A stretch of 64,000 nt of DNA from Pieris napi (Eukaryota; Arthropoda; Insecta; Lepidoptera; Pieridae). The first letter of the stretch is position 1. Every line of letters begins with the position of its first letter. A model generated the notes under the pieces. That model was not told the DNA's origin and did no database searches. It saw only the letters and a program-made list of their open reading frames with translations. Made by a program: the position numbers and the translations under genes. The stretch is taken from positions 7,896,501-7,960,500 of the forward strand of contig NC_062250.1 of the NCBI RefSeq assembly GCF_905475465.1. The letters are read 5' to 3'. Shown here one piece after another: positions 25,506-36,837 of the stretch.

Positions 25506-28428
25506 CTAAGTACCCATAAGAACACCCATTTCAATAATAGTTTTATCTTTTGTTTCTGGAATAAAGTAATATATCAGTAATGTTAAAATAAGTGACGAAC
25601 TACCGTAGAAAAAGAATGCACCGTGGGCACCTATTGTACTTAATAGAAAAGGCAATATTTTAACAACAGTACCCATTATTATATTATCAACTAACTCCAT
25701 AAATAACATGTATAGTCCTCGATATCTAAGAGGACATAGTTCTGCGATAATTGACGGCGTTATAGTAATCGGTCCACAACTTATAACAATCATGTATAGT
25801 GTTAACAAAACCAAAAAGATATAACTATTTGTCTCATAAAATTCTAATTTTGATAGATACAAATAAATAGAGATACACAGTAAGAATAAAATACCAAATA
25901 AAGAAGTCGTGATAAAGAGCATTTTTCGCTTATAGAACTTAACAATTGCACTGGTGAAATACATACTGAAAACTGTTAATGCATCTATTACTAGCATTCC
26001 TGTATATGCAGCCGATTCACTGTTAGTTACATTTTTAATTAACTGCAGGGCGTATACATTGCACGACATTTTACCAGAAAAATAGTACAAGAGTAACATA
26101 AGCATTGTATATCCAAAAGGTTTGTAGAAGGCTTTTGCAGTTATCGCAATTTGAATCTTCTTTAGTATATTCTGCGAAGATTCTATTTTTGCGCGACTTA
26201 AATCTTTGTGTTGCATTATCAATGAGTTTATTTCTTTCATAGACTCTTCGTCAGTCCCCTTGAGCCAGCAATGGGATTTAGCGCAGGCGTCGTAATTTTG
26301 CCTGCTAGCCAACCAATATGGTGACTCAGGCCAGAAAAGACAAGAGATAAATGCATATACTGACAAGATAAACCCTAGTACCGGTATTGACTTCCAATGC
26401 AAAAACGTCCCCATCGTATTCGCAACAAGCATTCCCCAACCAAACGTTGCTGACTTAAATGTAAGGAAGAATCCTCGGTATTTCGGTGATGTATATTCTG
26501 TAAGAACCATAACACAAATCATTCCATCTGAGGCAATTAGAGTTCCTTGTAATACCTCGCTTATTATCACCTGTGTGGAGTCTGAACTTAAGTACAAGGT
26601 TACGAATCCAACTGCAGATGTCAAAGAGGCGACTAGGAAAGTCTTCTTTCGGCCAAATTTCCGTGACAGGAATGCAACAATGAAGAGGTTGGGTATCGCG
26701 CTGTAATTGTACGCAGAACCTGATTGAGATAATATAGTTATTAATCATTAACCTTCAATTATTCTTGGTTAAAAAACCCATTACAATTGAGTGATAACAT
26801 ATTAAACTGGTAGTGCACTTAAATATTTTTTATCTCTGTTTTAATTATTTATTTTAAATAATTAAAATTATCAATTTTTTTTAAAGTCATTAAACTATCG
26901 AAGTATTTATGATAAAAAACATGGAGGTTATTATCTGTAATAAATGTTTCATGTATTATGTTCATTAGGCAAGTAAGTAGGTACTTAACCTCCTGCGCCT
27001 AACGGCCATCGTGGTTTTTTGATTCTAACAAAACTCCGGCTACCTCACGATATTTTACTTTCCTGGCTGAATGTTAATATATTTATGAAAATATTATGTA
27101 TGTATGTAAAAATAGTGATAAGTTTACTAGAATAGAACATACGCACAATGTTAATACTCGGAACAAACGCAGGCTGCAATTACCCCGTACTAGACTATCT
27201 AAAGTTAGTAACTCTTTTTTGGGAAAAGGGATACTCTTCTTTAATAAAATCCCAGAGGCTTCTTTATCTCTGCCTTTTAATAAATGTAAGAAATGTATGA
27301 AAGGAAAGCTGTGTAAAAAGGCATACTATAAAGTTAACGATTATCTAGTTGATAAAACGGCCTGGGACTAGTGCTAGACAGGCTACTTTTAATTAATTTG
27401 CGATATTGGTTTTAAAATAAATGTTGTTTGATGATTTGCTATTTTAAAAGAGTACCGAGAGTTTTTTTCGCCGGCTTTTTCTCTCGGCCGTTTCAAATTT
27501 AATGACGTGGAATAAGTGATACCTGTACCTTATGTTCCATAATAAACATATTTTTATTTTAATCGAACAATTCTAACAAAAATAAGGCTAATAAAAGGTT
27601 GATAATAATTATAACCAACGATTATGGCATGTTATAATAAAACAATGTCCTTTTTTGGCCTGTACCGTGATTGGTAAAATTCAGAAACGGGAACCTCAGA
27701 AATTCAGACCCGGTATTTCAAAATATAATACGTTTTTGCTATACGAAGTCATGCTTAGAGCTACTCTTATATGTCTCTTAGTCCTATATGTCAAATTCCA
27801 ATACACATTTGACGTACCCTACATACTCTTTCAAACTATGGAACAGATTTGAATGTGATTGGATAAGGATTTTTTCTTGTTAGAGGTAGCTACAACTTAC
27901 TTATCCACGAAGACATTTCATTAGAAATCACATCAGTTGAATTGGCTTCCTCTCTTGTTTGTGATATATAGATTGTCGGTGTGCCCATACATAGTCCAAA
28001 CATAAAGAAACTAGACCAAACACTGCTGGACACCAGGATCTGAAAACATGTTTTTCTTTAGATGATTCTTCTAGAGACTTTGCTAACATTACGTGTATTT
28101 TGGCAAAAAAAATCCAACTCTTAAACAATTATTGTTAAAGGTATTTTAGTCAATTAAGGGAAATCTAAACTTATTTTTTATGAGTATAGGACATGTTCCT
28201 GTGTCTCTTATACATATATTTTTGTACGGCAGGTGATCAGTCTAGGCTATTATCGAAATCGTAAATATACTGTTATGCGGGGTCATACGTTTCATTCTAG
28301 AAATGCATAATTTTTTACAATTAGTGAAATACGATAAAATATAAATATATCAATAAACTCACCTGTCTTATAAATATTTTTCTAGGAGTCAGAGTTTTGT
28401 CTACGTTAGCTTCATATTTGGGATCCAT
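25506..28428 (-). CDS. MFS sugar transporter, Tret1-like
   Basis: Exons are 28363-28428, 27901-28039 and 25506-26719, with donors GTGAG and GTAAGT, acceptors TTTTCAG and TCAATCAG, and phases 0 and 1. They give 472 codons from ATG to TAG, the usual size for the family. The protein should be a 12-helix plasma-membrane carrier moving trehalose, glucose or a related sugar. Family motifs are RKFGRKKT at 88-95 after helix 2, SPKYRG at 146-151, WPESPYWLASR near 198, CPLRYRG at 397-403 and PETKDKT at 456-462. The second loop motif, normally D-x-x-GRR, is degenerate (KFYKRKM, about 329-335), and the helix-7 region has SG without the usual QLSG-IN pattern, so this is a divergent member. Intron 2 carries a LINE fragment. 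Substrate is unproven. Confidence 0.93.
27096..27480 (+). mobile_element. Jockey/CR1-type reverse transcriptase C-terminal fragment
   Basis: The 91-codon frame at 27096-27371 encodes NTRNKRRLQLP, then RLSKVSNSFLGKGILFFNKI-PEASLSLP and a cysteine/lysine-rich part ending YYKVNDYLVDKTAWD. This is the characteristic extreme C-terminus of non-LTR retrotransposon ORF2. A 3' UTR with AGTACCGAGAGTTTTTTTCG and CTTTTTCTCTCGGCC follows. It is inserted antisense in intron 2 of the sugar transporter and lacks all catalytic parts. Confidence 0.75.
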
Positions 28429-31400
28429 GACGATATATTATCATTTGTCACAGTACGAAACTAGAACGGAAACCAATAAATTTATTTGTTATTGGATGAC
28501 ACAGTCATAATAAGCTACTATGCACTTTCTACAGCCTACCAACTGGAGTCGCGAATTTACTCACGTAAACAAATTCTTATTCTTTACTATTTTATTGTAT
28601 ATAAAATAAAAACACAAACGATTGACCAGCTATACCAATGTGCACTGATAAAGTTTATCCAATAAATTATTTATTTTCTGTTCTGAATTGTAGATTAATT
28701 ATATACAGTGGATATATGATTTGTATGTATATTAAAAAAATTTTCTTAACAGCTGCAACGCCAGGTGGCTTACGGGTGGGTGTGTTTCCGGTGATTAAGA
28801 ATATGTTACGTTATATTATAAGGCTTCTAATGGTCTCAGTTAGAAAATTAAGCGCTCTATCTTGGAACACCACGGTGAAAGTAGTGTAAATTTCTGTGTA
28901 AATTAAACGATTAACTTTTCTAAAATATAAATATGTTACCATAATTTAAAGCTAATCTTTCTCTTTTTAATATAATGTAGACACAGTTTAACAGAAACTC
29001 ACGAATAATATATATTTAGTTTTTGCCCATCATTCGTCATTAAAATGCAATCTGTTTTAATGAAAGTTCTATGAATTTGTGTCATTGATGAAATAGAAAT
29101 AACGGGGCTTTTATTTAAATAGTTGTTAGCAGTGCTTGCAGTGCAGCAATCCTAACTTAATATGTGATAACATGTCGTCGATCGCAAAGTATTATTGACG
29201 GACTAAACTCTAAACCCTTAGATTGAGGCCCCCAAAATATAGAAGGAATTCTTACATCAGAAGACGGTACAATATAGCTAAAAGACCCTGACCCATAGGG
29301 TTATAGAAATAAGGTACTACTACTAAATACCCTAATTAATGACGAATAAAAGTGTATTAAAAATATATCTTAAACTCACTGTTTATATCCGTGCCAACAT
29401 TATACGATTTTATAATGTAAACTAGGTCTTAAAACAGTCTTAACGATATAAAGTTCCAATAAATAATGAATTCTTGAATAGATTAAAATGTTTTTGTCGC
29501 TAACTAATTGCGTATTATTGTGTGTATTATACATTAGAAAACTTTTTTTGTGGTTAAAAAAACTCTTATTTTATTTGTTACTAACCTATTTAATTTATTT
29601 TTTTGAAGTGAAACTTCTTTATCGGCGTTGGAAAAAAATCTACCATCACATTTTTCGGTTACACGTCACATTATTTCGTTACACGCATCTTTTTCTTGTC
29701 CCTACCACGGTTGATTCGAAGGCATTAATAACAAAAATATATAATACCGATAACCATGATTTTTTTTACCTTTTTCAATTTGAATGTGTGGCACCTTTTA
29801 GAGTACTGTCTGGCGTAACAATTAGCAAAATATAAACTTTATAACTTACCTTTAACCCGTACTTAAATTTAACCCGTAGTATTGTCTTCACCGAATTCCA
29901 ACGACATTATTAGTTACCAAATAAGCAACTAAACGGTGATAAAGTTTATAAATCAGGATTAGGAATAGTTATAATAAATTGTATATAATTACCTAATCAC
30001 CTTACCTAACGGTGCAATTTAGATACGAAACTTAATGACTGATTAGCTGCAGAACTAATGCGTCCGATTGGATATCCGTGAACTTCAAGTTAACTATTAT
30101 TAAACTGGTGTAAATGCTAATGCTATAACTAACAATATATAAACAAAATATGATTGATAGGTAGGTATGGGTATACCTAGTGATATAACTATAATAGAAA
30201 ATGCATGCTTCATTCAGTAAACCTGAGTACAAAGGTTGATAGAAATCCTGACGTGATAAAAATATCCATTGTTCATTTAATTCTCTTTTACTATTGTCAT
30301 TTGGAATAATTTTAGTAAAAATTACTCCCAACATGGAGACACAACAAAAATCAAAATAATTTCACAAATGTAAAAAGTGTATGTCGAGGTACATTTAAAA
30401 AATTGCGACCAACTCCTTGTGGCTTTTGCAATTATTATAATAAAAAAACTTAATGATTTCTATGTTCCTTAGCAATAAATCCTTTTGTGTTGCTATTACC
30501 GGTAGTGTCATCGCTTGAAATCTAAATAATTCCATTTCCAACTAGACTAGCCAATACGCCACTCACACAACATACAACTCCGGCCAAAAATTACTAAACT
30601 AAACTAACCAAGCTAATCCTTTGTAGGCTGTACGCAAACTACAGATTTAAATAAAAATATTGGTCCTCTATAGTACAGCGCCAAGTTCTGTTAAAATTTT
30701 AGCGCCGATCGTATTATCACAGGCAAAAAGAAGCCCAAGAATGAATCGACTTATTAATATCATTGTTGCCGGGCTTAAATATAAAGAATGATGTATGTTT
30801 GACTTTTTTCTTAATTATTTGTAAATATAATCATTGGCTAAATTTAACAGTTTTCTTAGCGCAAATTGTCCTCAATCAGGTTGTTTAAGAAATAAATCGT
30901 TTCTAATTCTTAATTTCTTAAGGCAGTGTTTGCAGTGGACACTACAGCTGGCCTTATAACCTCATCACTGATTTTCAGAGAGATTTTATTTGCACAATTG
31001 TTTCATTATTTGTAAGCTTTTCTTTGTAATTGTTTGTAGAAAATAAATCATTTCATTAACAATAACTGTTAATTAACTGGAATTAGATTACATATTGCTC
31101 ATTAATGAAAAGTAAACAAAACAAATAAAAATACGTTCTACATTTAGTATTAAAAAAGGTATACAATTATTCTTTATAAACGTTTTAGATATGTAATAAT
31201 ATTTATACGAGAAGGGCTGATTGTACAAATCTCATTTCCTTTGGCTACATTTATGTCTTTGCGGGGAACAATTGAAATATATTGGAAAAGCTGTATAGAT
31301 AATAAACTTATTATTTGTTATATTCAATGAAATTGAATTATATCCCAAAGTATTTATGAAGCCGTACATTTTCCTATGTTATATAACGTAAGATAAAAAG

Positions 31401-31989
31401 TGGTTCACAAAATTTCAAATTCTTCTAATTCAAATGAACTGTTTACTCAGATATATAGACCAGTGCCGATAAGTTTTGAAACCAAAAAAAATCACAGTAG
31501 GATGAAACCCATTAGAAAAGGAGGGGAATATGATCAAAATGAAAGGAAAAATAAATTACGGTCGATCTGAGGTCGGGAAGGGGAAGGGGGGGGAGTTTTA
31601 AGGGTAAAAAACGGTTTATCTCGATTTCCGGCAAAACTAAAAGTCCTATCGAAAAAAGTTAAATGGCAAAGTTGGAGGTAATAAAAAGATCTAAAACTTT
31701 TGTATTCACACATTTTTCACATAACCTCAAAATTTATGTGAAAAATTAAAAACTGATAATGGCTGTAACATTGGTTTGTTACAGCCATTATCTGCCTACG
31801 ATGTCTTAAATTCCATAAAATTATTTTCACACACAAAGGTTTGTAACAAAGTTGTTAAATATTTGAAATATTACAGACTTGACGCAAACACATTCCTAAG
31901 GACATGCCATTTTTTATTGAACATTTTAATATAAATAAGTAAATACCAAACATTAAGAACAAGTGAGTATCTGAAAGTCCTAAATAACC
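28429..31989. other. Transporter-protease divergent intergenic region
   Basis: The two neighbouring genes diverge from this 3.5-kb interval, so both promoters should lie in it, but I cannot pick a convincing core promoter for either. Open frames at 28638-28889, 29488-29835 (115 codons, leucine- and phenylalanine-rich) and 30032-30334 (100 codons, minus) have no recognisable domain and are probably chance. A block at about 31440-31900 looks like a repeat and includes a 16-bp hairpin. Confidence 0.5.
31755..31792. repeat. 16-bp perfect hairpin
   Basis: GATAATGGCTGTAACA (31755-31770) and its exact complement (31777-31792) enclose TTGGTT. It sits in a distinctive block with a G-rich purine run near 31575-31596 and partly mirrored CACACATTTTTCACATAA and ATTTATGTGAAAAATT words. 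It is possibly the end of an unclassified mobile element. Confidence 0.6.
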
Positions 31990-34900
31990 ATGTCTTGTAA
32001 AATATTTTATATTTTTTTAGTCTCCTACAATATATTTTCTGTGCATACGAAGCGTAAGTAATCTTAATATAACTTTTTTTTTAATATAACTATTTCCATA
32101 TTTAACACTATTATGCATTTTATTTATGGTTATTCATTTTAAAAGTGACCAGCCCTGCGATTCTGTAACTCACATTCTGAAAAGGTGGGAGCTTGTAGTT
32201 TATTGTTTATTAGAATGCCAAATCATAAAATGACTGCTTCACGACTGATTTGAGAGCGACCGCCGATGCGAAAACCGCTGTGTGAGTTCGAAAATTGAGT
32301 TACAGAATCGCAGGGCAGGGCTCCCAGAATATAATCATAGGTTCAAAGTTTACTCAAGCAATAATGTTTTTATTTAAATTAATTTGTCTTAGCTAAAATA
32401 GTAACGAAGTCTTAGCTATTGATATAAAATTATCTATACAAATCATACTTTTAAAGTCACAGAAGATAGTGGTCGAACGTTGCTATTCTTTTTTCAATGT
32501 CACTTATGGCAGGGTCAGTAATAATTTTTTTGTATATGTAATTAATAGCTATATATGTGTATAATGTAAAAATATACTATTTAAAGACTACATGCTTGAT
32601 TAGTTCCATTGATTTCTGAATGCGTTTAAGTTTTACATCGCTGTGTTTTACAATGAACAGGAAGAACTGGAACAGTGTTTATTAATTTACCCGTGACTCT
32701 TTTGAATCGCTATAATTTTAGTAAACCTGAAACCATTACACCATGCTCCTCATCACATGTTTCAGTTACAATAACAGTTAATTATTGTAATTAAATAAAA
32801 AATAATTATACCCACTCCGCACCACCATTATGTGGCACCATCTGCCCACTGAAATATTTCCGAACCAATTCTATTTAAGGTCCTTCAAAAAAAGAGCGTA
32901 CCAATTGTTAAAAGCCCGCCAACGTACTTGCGAGCCCTCAACGTATGGAGACTGTCCATGGGCGGTGGTATCACTTATCAACAGGTGAGCCTCCTGCCCG
33001 TTTGCCCCCTGTTCTATAAGAAAAAAACCTCCAATATTCACCAACTCCATTATTGGACGCGCATATTTTCTATTTACTTAATATGTAGGTAGGTATTTAT
33101 AGGATTTTAAAATTACATATAAAGAATGTAAATAACGACTCGTAATCTTATTACACGTACAAGGTATCATATCAGTATGATAACTTGTGCCAAGAATCAA
33201 CAATATTTTTTTGTAAAAGTGCAAGCTAACTTTACTAATTCTGTAGCAGGTGAAAAGTTTGAGCGTATTTTGTATGGAGAGATAGCGCGTATTGAAGATT
33301 TTCCATACTTTGCTGGGCTTGTAAATTGTGGCGCTGCAATCATATCAGATCGACACTTAATCACTGCTGCCCATTGCTTTGACGATGCCAGGTATTTATT
33401 TTTATTTTTTATATATAATAGGGGGTCAAACGAGCTTGCGGGACGACCAAAAAGGGCAGTCTTTGCAGCCCATAGACACCTTTAAGGAAGGAGTAGGTAC
33501 ACTCGATTTTCAAAACATTTGGAGGTCGTATCTCTGAGGGAAGACCCCCACCGGGAGTCGATTCCACAGTTCGCTAGTTCGAAAAAGAAAATGCCTTGTG
33601 AAAAGGACAGTGGAAGACCTCCAACCATCAAGATGATGTTGGTGAAATTTAGAGCTCGTACGGCTCGTACGGCTCGTACGGTGTTAAAAAGAGGCAGGAG
33701 GGATCAACCCAAAAAATTCTTCCGAACACTCTTCGTAAAAACGCAAAGAGACCCAATGTCTCTGCGTAGCAAGAGATTATTTTATATTTAAGTAATATTC
33801 GCTTATGCCGTACATTCAGCTTCCGTAGGCTAAACGAACAAATAAAATCCCCCAGAGCCCAACTTGGCATTGACATTTAACAAACAAACAAAAATATTCT
33901 ACATAGACAGAAGTATGAAAACATGAGATGCGCTCAGCTATTGCTCATTTACCATCTGTTCTGTTCGTATCTGTTCATTTTAGAATCGGTGAACAATGAA
34001 AATTAATGAAAGAACCAAAAAAACTTAAATGACTACCGTACAAGAATAGTTACAGCATAAATCACAAAACAACTTTAAATAACACAAAAATCTCTTAATC
34101 TATGTTTAGTGTTTACTAATAGACAAGTTCAACGCGACCAAAGCTAATCCCGAAAATCCTGCACATGTTGGTTTTTGTAAAGGCGCTAAAACGCACTAAT
34201 ATACTGCCATTTATTGTATTTTTGGATGTAATCAGCTCTTTGATATTTCCAACCTAAAACAATTATTCTTCCGTTTAAACATAAAAAGTGAATTCTAACA
34301 CAGAGACGACACTTAGAAAAAAACTACTTAACACTTATACAATAAGATATACATAATAAAACCTTAATTTAATTTCAGTGTCCGTTTATACATAAGATAC
34401 GCTTATGTCGGTGGCGAAACAAAGAAGAATAGCCAAGTAGTAAAGTATAAAAATGTATTCATACATCCAGGTTATGTAACGTACGGTGGGGTGCCATTTA
34501 ATGACGTCGCTATAATTGAGCTGGCAGCACCGTTGAGGTTTTCTAATAAGGTGCAACCTCTAAGTCTTCCTGAGCAAATGGGCAATCGTAAGACGTCTAT
34601 GGTGTTTGTTGGGAGGGGGATTGATGAGGTATAGTAATTAAATATTGTATACTACTCAGTGCCGGATTAGCCACATAGCAAGAGTAGCAAATGCTACGGG
34701 CCCCACGATCTTAGGGGCCCCGCGCTCCAACGCCTGTCTGACCGTAATAAAAAAAGTATTAATTTAAATAGTAGCGTAAAATATCTTGCATACCTTTAAC
34801 ACGAAGCGCTTAGTCTATGCTTCACTGCCACATAAAAATAAACTCGACTTCGTCAAGTATAATCGTAAAAATAAGTACGTATTTATCTTTTTAACGTTAA

Positions 34901-36010
34901 TTTTCAAATTTTAATTATAATCGATATACATTTAGACTAGCATGTTATTTGTACCCTTCAGATTTTTATTTTATATAGTATACATTTATTTTGCGAGTTT
35001 ACGAGGCCGAGATTGTACTTTTCTAATCGATTTTAATATAATATCGATTATAAGTATTTCGAGGAAACAGGCTAACTATTTAAATCCTAAAGCCTAACCA
35101 AGGGCCCCTAGGCAGAATTTGCTACAGGCCCCGCGCTGGCTTTATCCGGCACTGATACTACTGTGAAATTATCAGGTTACAATAATTCTTTTGGATATAA
35201 TTTATTTCAGACAGGTGAAATATCGAAGGAAATTAAAAGTATGAACGTTGAAGGGTTGACTGTAAAAGAGTGTATATCCCTGATACCGCCATTTTACCGA
35301 AAGTACTTCCAACAGTATCTGGACATATTGGCTAAAATGAATATCTGTGCAAAGAGGCCTGGCAATAGACCCGGAATGTGTAATGTAAGTATAGATTTTA
35401 TCTTCATACTGTGTTTGATGTTGTATGTATCACAGACTTACTCTGATAAACCAATATAATTCTTTAAGAATTAAAAAGAATTGGCACACTATAGAGAGTC
35501 GTTTCAAACAATTGATGACGTCTATGGCATGACGTCAACGACGAAAGCCAATTTTAGTGAAATTCTTTCGATATCGCTATTGTAAACAATATGAAAATTG
35601 CAATATTGAACTATAAAACGAATTTAAGTGTATAACCTTTCGTTTAAACAGGCCATAAACAGATTAATAACACTCGGCTTCAAAAAGCGATCGAAAATTG
35701 AAACTTAATAATTTTGATTTGAAATTAATATTTTTTGACATGTTATCTTTTCTTACGGAAGTAAAATTGCTTAAAATAATACTTTTAGGCTGCTTGTACA
35801 TTCGCGTAAAGAAGCATTAGCCAAATTAAACAAATTTATTAAAACGTATAAGGTAATCCACAGGGTGATTCAGGCAGTCCATTAGAAGAAGATGGCGTGC
35901 TGGTTGGGTTGGCGTCATTTGGTGGTGCAGATTGTTCGACTAGTCGACTGGGCTTTTTTACCAATGTCGCATACCATGTCGAATGGATCAAACTTGTCAC
36001 TGGATTGTAG
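31990..36010 (+). CDS. Secreted chymotrypsin-fold serine protease
   Basis: Five exons (31990-32053, 33250-33391, 34379-34628, 35211-35384, 35864-36010) have GT-AG borders and matching phases, giving 258 codons to TAG. A signal peptide (MSCKIFYIFLVSYNIFSV) is followed by a short propeptide, with a probable activation cut at R27|ILYG. The triad is complete: TAAHC (His63), NDVAI (Asp111) and GDSGSP (Ser213). Cysteines 48-64, 173-198 and 209-234 fit the three invertebrate disulfides. The S1 base residue, six before the serine (position 189), is Gly rather than Asp, so trypsin specificity is unlikely; chymotrypsin- or elastase-like is more plausible. GDSGSP replaces GDSGGP and GRG replaces the usual GWG. 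Likely a gut or haemolymph enzyme. Introns 1-3 all contain repeats. Confidence 0.94.
32153..32315. mobile_element. Foldback MITE, copy B (left arm deleted)
   Basis: Starts CCCTGCGATTCTGTAACTCA and then jumps directly to the loop ATTCTGAAAAGGTGGGAGC, so most of the left arm is missing while the right arm is intact. It is flanked by CAG on both sides. It lies in intron 1 of the protease gene, 100 bp after the first donor site. Confidence 0.85.
32810..33030 (+). mobile_element. Jockey/CR1-type LINE 3' end in protease intron 1
   Basis: TGGCACCATCTGCCCACTGA, AATATTTCCGAACCAATTCT, CCTTCAAAAAAAGAGCG, then GTCCATGGGCGGTGGTATCA and GGTGAGCCTCCTGCCCGTTT. It is a close relative of 13310-13540, sense to the protease, and 5'-truncated. 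Confidence 0.7.
33400..33700 (+). mobile_element. Retroposon-like fragment in protease intron 2
   Basis: Within intron 2 are GGGGGTCAAACGAGCTTGCG, CAGCCCATAGACACCT, GGAAGGAGTAGGTACACTC, TCGATTCCACAGTT and GACAGTGGAAGACCTCCAAC. These words are typical of degraded lepidopteran non-LTR elements in my experience; no second copy is seen in this window. A 9-bp unit, GCTCGTACG, is repeated three times at 33654-33680. The open frame 33519-33791 runs through this debris and is not a gene. Confidence 0.45.
34657..35154. mobile_element. hAT-type MITE in protease intron 3
   Basis: Begins CAGTGCCGGATTAGCC and ends GGCTTTATCCGGCACTG. It is flanked by a perfect 8-bp duplication ATACTACT (34649-34656 and 35155-35162), the hAT signature. 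The subterminal DNA contains GCTACGGGCCCC and GGGCCCCTAGG. At 498 bp it has no transposase. It sits between exons 3 and 4 of the protease, leaving both splice sites intact. Confidence 0.92.
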
Positions 36011-36196
36011 ATACGGCAGTATACAACGTAAAGTTATTTGGGGTTTGACACAAAATCACTAAGAATTTGTAGAAGAATGTCATTAGCTAACGCTTTGTCA
36101 CGTGATCATTCTATTTTTGTCTCAAGCCTCTGTAGCTTTCTGTCAAGTGTTCGTATATGTCAATGTCAATTTTTGACAGCTCGTGCGCCGATCTAA

Positions 36197-36823
36197 AGGT
36201 GGGAACTGACCAAAGTTACGAGGTGTAATGTAGCATTCGCATCGAGCGTGTTACGCATCGAGCATGTTACGCTGTGTTCTAAAATCGGCGTAACATGCTC
36301 GTCAAAACTCTGTGGTCTACTTTCGCCGCCGGTGTTCACGAGATGTGATAGTGATAACGTTGATATCTTTAATTCTATTTAATTATTGTTTCATCCAAAT
36401 TAAGAAGAAAAAATGTTACTGGACATAAAACTTATTTAAAAACACAGGCGTATGAGGTGGTTTGTTATTGATTGCAATATTAAAAACCAAATGATTACTG
36501 GACAGTATAAAACTTTGTACGCAGGTCTCGATTTTGAAGAACTGTTGAATTTAATTGGACGAAAAGTACTTAAAAAAGACACAATTTATAGAAAATCATA
36601 ATCATGATCACTCGCGACGTGCGACGCGTAATTACTGAACCACGTGACAGTCAAAGGATTCGCCAAAAAACCGACAGCCGGGTGGAGCACTCAAAGCGAG
36701 CAACGAGCGGCTCGTTACTCGCTGGTTTCCCCGTAACACGACGTACTGACTGCACGAATGCTCGCTGTGTAACATTACATTACATGTTACATTACACCTC
36801 GTAACGTTGGTCAGTTCCCACCT
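36197..36823 (+). mobile_element. PIF/Harbinger deletion derivative, element 1
   Basis: Terminal inverted repeats of about 38 bp: AGGTGGGAACTGACCAAAGT on the left and GTTGGTCAGTTCCCACCT on the right, flanked by TAA and TTA. The interior encodes a scrap of HARBI1-like transposase N-terminus (KNQMITGQYK, then LDFEELLNLIGRK). Most of the transposase is deleted. It lies 186 bp after the protease stop codon. Subterminal inverted words (CATCGAGCATGTTACG / CGTAACATGCTCG) may be transposase sites. Confidence 0.85.
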
Positions 36824-36837
36824 TTACGCTTTGCTTA

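Noticed and set aside
26455..26748. 97-codon minus-strand frame beside the sugar transporter
   Set aside because: It overlaps the transporter exon in another frame and crosses its splice acceptor. The transporter frame carries the family motifs.
29488..29835. 115-codon leucine/phenylalanine-rich frame
   Set aside because: The composition follows from T-rich DNA; no signal motif, domain or splice partner was seen.
33177..33249. Start of the protease at the ATG at 33177
   Set aside because: This would give no signal peptide. An exon at 31990-32053 supplies a good one with matching phase, and a CTGTAGCAG acceptor marks the true exon start at 33250.
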